Origin: Bacillota bacterium
Lineage (GTDB): Bacteria > Bacillota > Clostridia > Lachnospirales > Bianqueaceae
DNA: 9,067 bases
Assembly (NCBI GenBank): GCA_017467985.1
Contig: JAFUJY010000129.1
Coordinates: 1 to 9,067, forward strand
Direction: 5' to 3'
Shown here: positions 6,032 through 9,067 of the stretch, one piece after another
Layout of the letters: every line of letters begins with the position of its first letter
Position numbering within the stretch: position 1 is the first letter of the stretch
Notes under the pieces: model-generated
Database searches by the model: none
Told to the model about the DNA's origin: nothing
Seen by the model: the letters and a program-made list of their open reading frames with translations, nothing else
Made by a program: the position numbers and the translations under genes

Positions 6032-8086
6032 ATGGCAAAGATCAATCGCAAGGCTGTTGTAGAGCAATATTCCCCCGTCAATACGGTCTGGGATGCCTAT
6101 TCTCCCTTTACCGTGGGCAATGGTGAGTTTGCTTTCAACTCTGACATGACCGGTTTGCAGACATTTGATGCATTCCACGAGCCCGGTATTCCACTGCTGA
6201 CCCAAGCGCAGTGGGGCTGGCATACCACCCCTTACCGAGAAGATCAATACAAGTTTGATTATCATAATATGGCCCGTACCCTTTACTCCAACGGAAATCG
6301 GGACGTGCCCTACACCACCAAGCCCGGTTATCAACGGACTGAATATGACTGGCTTCGCCAGAACCCCCACAAGTTCCATATGGGGCGCCTGGCCTTTGCC
6401 TTCCCCGGCGAACGCCCCGTTCCGGACACACTGGAGATCGAGAGTCCTTACCAGAAGCTTTCCCTGTGGGAAGGCACAATGACCACCCACTTCTCTTACT
6501 ACGGAGCTACAGTGGATGTGCTGACCTATGTACATCCTTCTATGGATATGCTGTGTGTGGCCATCCGCACGCCCCTGTTTACTCAGGGTCTGAAGCTGGC
6601 TCTGGACTTTCCGGCTCCATCTCCCACCCGTACCGGTGCAGACTGGGATTCTCCCGAAAAGCACAAGAGCGTGATCACTCGTCGTCACGGCAGCCGCACC
6701 GAAATCCTGCGTATGATGGATGAAGACCGCTATTTTGTCACCGCATTATGCGGTGATGGCGTTACTATTGCCCCCAATGGCGATCATCATTTTGAAATCA
6801 CCTCTGAAACCGAACTGCTGCAGCTGCGCTTGATTTTCTCCCAGCAGCCCGTCCCTGAAAAAGTTCCTACCCTGAGCGAGACTCTGCAGGAGTGCCGTGA
6901 ACATTGGGAGAACTTCTGGGAAAAGGGTGGTTTTGTAAATATTCAAAACGGCGGCGAGCGTGGCCGCGAACTGATGCGCCGCATTATTCTTTCTCAGTAT
7001 CTTACTGCTGTCAACTGTGCCGGATCCCTGCCTCCCCAGGAGACGGGCCTGACCATGAACAGCTGGTACGGCAAGTTCCATCTGGAGATGCACTACTGGC
7101 ACGCTGCCCATTTTGCCAGCTGGAATCGACCGGAACTTCTGGAACGTAGCCTGTGGTACTATCAGTCCATCCTGCCCAAGGCTCAGGAACTGGCCGCCGG
7201 ACAGGGCTATAAAGGTGCCCGCTGGCCTAAGATGACCTCTGCCAGTGGTATTGACAGCCCCTCCCCCATCGGTCCGCTGCTGATCTGGCAGCAGCCCCAT
7301 CCACTGTATTATGCCGAGCTGATCTACCGGGCCAATCCTTGCCGAGAAGTGCTGGAATGTTATAAAGAAATTGTTATGCAGACTGCAGAATTCATGGCGG
7401 ATTATGTACGCTGGGATGATGAGCGCAAATGTTACATGTTGGGTCCCGGCATGATTCCCTCCCAGGAAAATCACAATGCTCGCCTGGTTATGAATCCTCC
7501 TTATGAGCTGGAATACTGGGCTCTGGGTCTCAATACCGCTAACCAGTGGCTTAAGCGTCTGGGCGAACCGGAGAACGAAGAATGGATGCGCATTGCCGCC
7601 TACATGGCACCGCCTCCCATCAAGGATGATCTGTATTTAGCTCACGAGCGCTGTCCCGATACCTATACCGAGCTCTTTAACCGGGATCATCCCTCCATGG
7701 TTGCAGCCTTCGGTATGCTGCCGGGTAAAAAAATCAACCCCTCCATCATGGAACGCACTCTAGTCAAGATCTTGAATGGCGGCTGGCAGATGGATCGTAT
7801 CTGGGGCTGGGATTTCCCCATGCTGGCCATGTGTGCAGCCCGCGTAGGCATGCCCGAAACCGCCATCGACTGTCTGCTCTATGATTCCACCAAGAATGTA
7901 TATCTGAACAACGGCCACAATCGCCAGGCGGATCGCAAGGATATCCCCTGCTACCTGCCCGGAAACGGTGCTCTGCTGTTGGCCGTAGGCCTGATGGCTG
8001 CCGGATGGGACGGTTGTCCCGAAAAGACTCCCGGTTTCCCCAAGGATTGGGAAGTGGAATGGGAAGATATTTTACCCTTGCCCTAA
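6032..8086 (+). CDS. Predicted six-hairpin (alpha/alpha)6 glycosidase, family not assigned
   Basis: A 684-residue protein with the layout of large inverting glycosidases of the GH65/GH95/GH15 type. A beta-sandwich-like N-terminal region (about 1-270) includes FTVGNGEFAF (26-35). A linker helix HWENFWEKGG (291-300) follows, then a helical barrel beginning near residue 310. Barrel motifs include GLTMNSWYGKFHLEMHYWHA (339-358), where E352 is a plausible acid, NPPYELEYWALG (488-499), with E492 and E494, and YLPGNGALLLAVGLMAAGWDG (641-661). No signal peptide, so cytoplasmic. I rejected the ATG at 5996 because it lies inside the promoter -10 box. The ATG at 6032 has AAAGGA 12 nt upstream, slightly long. 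Context (GH105, GH42) suggests action on plant side-chain oligosaccharides. I cannot name the family or linkage, and the catalytic residues are guesses. Confidence 0.72.
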   Translation: MAKINRKAVVEQYSPVNTVWDAYSPFTVGNGEFAFNSDMTGLQTFDAFHEPGIPLLTQAQWGWHTTPYREDQYKFDYHNMARTLYSNGNRDVPYTTKPGYQRTEYDWLRQNPHKFHMGRLAFAFPGERPVPDTLEIESPYQKLSLWEGTMTTHFSYYGATVDVLTYVHPSMDMLCVAIRTPLFTQGLKLALDFPAPSPTRTGADWDSPEKHKSVITRRHGSRTEILRMMDEDRYFVTALCGDGVTIAPNGDHHFEITSETELLQLRLIFSQQPVPEKVPTLSETLQECREHWENFWEKGGFVNIQNGGERGRELMRRIILSQYLTAVNCAGSLPPQETGLTMNSWYGKFHLEMHYWHAAHFASWNRPELLERSLWYYQSILPKAQELAAGQGYKGARWPKMTSASGIDSPSPIGPLLIWQQPHPLYYAELIYRANPCREVLECYKEIVMQTAEFMADYVRWDDERKCYMLGPGMIPSQENHNARLVMNPPYELEYWALGLNTANQWLKRLGEPENEEWMRIAAYMAPPPIKDDLYLAHERCPDTYTELFNRDHPSMVAAFGMLPGKKINPSIMERTLVKILNGGWQMDRIWGWDFPMLAMCAARVGMPETAIDCLLYDSTKNVYLNNGHNRQADRKDIPCYLPGNGALLLAVGLMAAGWDGCPEKTPGFPKDWEVEWEDILPLP

Positions 8087-8120
8087 AAATATTCTTGCTC
8101 CAGAAAATTGAGATTTTGGT

Positions 8121-8228
8121 GGGCAAGTTGCCCCCGAGAAAGGCCAAAATTTGGGGCATGCCCCACAAAAATGCTAAAAAAGAGGGGCATGCCCCAGAAA
8201 ATCATCAAAAACGGGGGGCATTTTGCCC
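8121..8228. repeat. Four GC-rich palindromes at about 31-32 bp spacing
   Basis: The gap between the two glycosidase genes holds GGGCAAGTTGCCC (8121-8133), GGGGCATGCCCC (8153-8164), an identical GGGGCATGCCCC (8184-8195) and GGGCATTTTGCCC (8216-8228). Centre-to-centre distances are 31.5, 31 and 32.5 bp, close to three turns of the DNA helix. A-rich linkers separate them on the plus strand. They read like degenerate tandem units of a palindrome plus linker. They could be operator sites for a cooperatively binding dimer, a family of dispersed palindromic repeats, or RNA hairpins. On the minus strand two of the palindromes are followed by T-runs, so they could also stop antisense transcription. 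Confidence 0.8.
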
Positions 8229-8252
8229 ACACATTCAATCATTTTCTGGGGC
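8191..8252. repeat. 12 bp inverted repeat around the last palindrome
   Basis: GCCCCAGAAAAT (8191-8202) is matched perfectly by its reverse complement ATTTTCTGGGGC (8241-8252), with 38 nt between them. The fourth palindrome (8216-8228) sits in the loop, so the RNA could fold into nested hairpins just upstream of the GH42 gene. The 5' arm overlaps the third palindrome, so the structures are mutually exclusive. A further direct copy of its CCAGAAAAT core lies at 8100-8108. Confidence 0.65.
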
Positions 8253-8278
8253 AGATTCTAAAAAGAAAGGAATCTGTC
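8250..8278 (+). promoter_or_regulatory. Hairpin overlapping the GH42 ribosome binding site
   Basis: GGCAGATTC (8250-8258) pairs with GAATCTGTC (8270-8278), nine pairs with one G-U, leaving an 11 nt loop. The Shine-Dalgarno sequence AAAGGA (8266-8271) straddles the loop and the base of the 3' arm, and the stem ends at the nucleotide before the ATG. This would partly hide the start site and could limit or tune translation. Confidence 0.5.
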
Positions 8279-9067
8279 ATGAACCAGCAATTTTTATTTG
8301 ATAAAGTCCCTGCCCTACTTCACGGCGGCGACTACAACCCTGATCAATGGTTAAAATATCCTGAAGTTCTGGCCAAAGATGTGGAACTGCTGAAGAATGC
8401 TCATATCAACACTGTATCCATGGGCATATTTGCCTGGGCCGCCCTGGAGCCGGAAGAAGGCAAATATACCTTTGACTGGCTGGATGAACGCATTAACCCC
8501 CTCTATGAAAATGGGATTTATACCGTGCTGGCCACTCCTTCCGGTGCCCGTCCTGCTTGGTTGGATGAAAAATATCCCTCTACTTTGCGGGTTACTGCGG
8601 ATGACCAGCGTCGTCACCACGGTGTGCGCCACAACCACTGTATGACCTCCCCCGAATACCGTGAAAAAGTTCGCCAAATCAACACTCAGCTGGCTAAACG
8701 CTATGGCAGCCATCCCGGGGTGATTTTATGGCACGTTTCCAATGAATACGGTGGTGAATGCTACTGCCCCTTATGCGCCCAAAAGTTCCGTGAATTCTTA
8801 AAAGAAAAGTATAAGACCATTGATGCCCTGAACGATGCCTGGTGGTCTGCCTTCTGGAGTCATACCTACACATCTTTTGATCAGATCGAGCCTCCGTTCA
8901 AAAACGGCGAAACCTCCATGGCTGCACTGCGGTTGGATTGGCGTCGTTTTACCAGCTGGAATACCCAGGACTTTATGAAGGCGGAGATCGCTCCCCTGAA
9001 AGAATTTGCTCCTAATATCCCTGTGACCACCAACGTCCATCTGACCGACTCTGTCAATCACTACGAA
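8279..9067 (+). CDS. GH42 beta-galactosidase, N-terminal part, continues past right edge
   Basis: Retaining beta-galactosidase of glycoside hydrolase family 42, acting on beta-linked galactose in oligosaccharides; no signal peptide, so cytoplasmic. The first 263 residues (263 of roughly 650-700 in the family) fall within the TIM barrel. Typical stretches are LHGGDYNPDQW (14-24), GIFAWAALEPEEGKYTFDWL (49-68), TPSGARPAWL (86-95) and WHVSNEYGGECYCPLC (151-166). E156 in SNEYGG is the expected acid/base; the nucleophile lies beyond the edge. C121, C161, C163 and C166 match the four-cysteine zinc site seen in many GH42 enzymes. The start has AAAGGA 7 nt upstream. It follows the large glycosidase by 192 nt on the same strand; whether they share a transcript depends on the palindromic gap between them. 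Confidence 0.95.
   Translation, partial: MNQQFLFDKVPALLHGGDYNPDQWLKYPEVLAKDVELLKNAHINTVSMGIFAWAALEPEEGKYTFDWLDERINPLYENGIYTVLATPSGARPAWLDEKYPSTLRVTADDQRRHHGVRHNHCMTSPEYREKVRQINTQLAKRYGSHPGVILWHVSNEYGGECYCPLCAQKFREFLKEKYKTIDALNDAWWSAFWSHTYTSFDQIEPPFKNGETSMAALRLDWRRFTSWNTQDFMKAEIAPLKEFAPNIPVTTNVHLTDSVNHYE

Noticed and set aside
5921..6688. Minus-strand open frame of about 255 codons across the divergent promoter region
   Set aside because: It would cover both promoters and the first part of the large glycosidase; no domain is visible and its translation is shadow-like.
6746..7474. Minus-strand open frame of about 242 codons inside the large glycosidase gene
   Set aside because: The plus-strand frame is continuous with the glycosidase on both sides; this is its complement.
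8121..8252. CRISPR array
   Set aside because: Repeats are only 12-13 bp self-complementary palindromes, spacers are A-rich and not distinct, and no cas gene is present.

Overview
The window looks like a chromosomal segment of a mid-GC member of the Bacillota, most likely a gut-type Clostridia. The reasons are strong AGGAGG-type ribosome binding sites, TTGACA/TATAAT-type promoters, tightly packed operons with 1-3 nt gaps, and a set of cytoplasmic (signal-peptide-free) enzymes for plant-polysaccharide breakdown. The taxon is inferred from style and gene content only; no RNA gene or marker gene is present.

Minus strand, right to left. A four-gene operon starts at a clear promoter (5920-5948). 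It encodes a GH105-type unsaturated glucuronyl/galacturonyl hydrolase, a Gfo/Idh/MocA-family oxidoreductase, an imidazolonepropionase-like amidohydrolase and a family-1 uracil-DNA glycosylase (ung). Gaps are only 2, 1 and 3 nt, so translational coupling is likely. Just past ung, a second near-consensus promoter (1803-1831) drives a ~178 nt leader holding an intrinsic terminator (attenuator layout). A phosphoribosyltransferase-fold gene follows, interrupted by an in-frame TAA, and then a CodB-like cytosine permease that runs off the left edge. These last two form a nucleobase uptake/salvage module.

Plus strand, from 6032. A divergent promoter (5969-5997, extended -10) drives a 684-residue protein that looks like a six-hairpin (alpha/alpha)6 glycosidase which I cannot place in a numbered family. 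After an unusual 192 nt gap comes a GH42 beta-galactosidase that runs off the right edge. The gap holds four GC-rich palindromes spaced about 31-32 bp apart (three helical turns), a 12 bp inverted repeat, and a hairpin that overlaps the GH42 ribosome binding site.

Together the divergent pair of transcription units looks like a locus for trimming oligosaccharides from pectin-like side chains: GH105 removes unsaturated uronate ends, GH42 removes beta-galactose, and the large glycosidase acts on an unknown linkage. The oxidoreductase and amidohydrolase would process released sugars or decorations. This role is inferred from families and gene order; no transporter or regulator for the locus lies inside the window. 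The most notable items are the phased palindrome array, the attenuated leader with the disrupted PRTase behind it, and the unassigned glycosidase.
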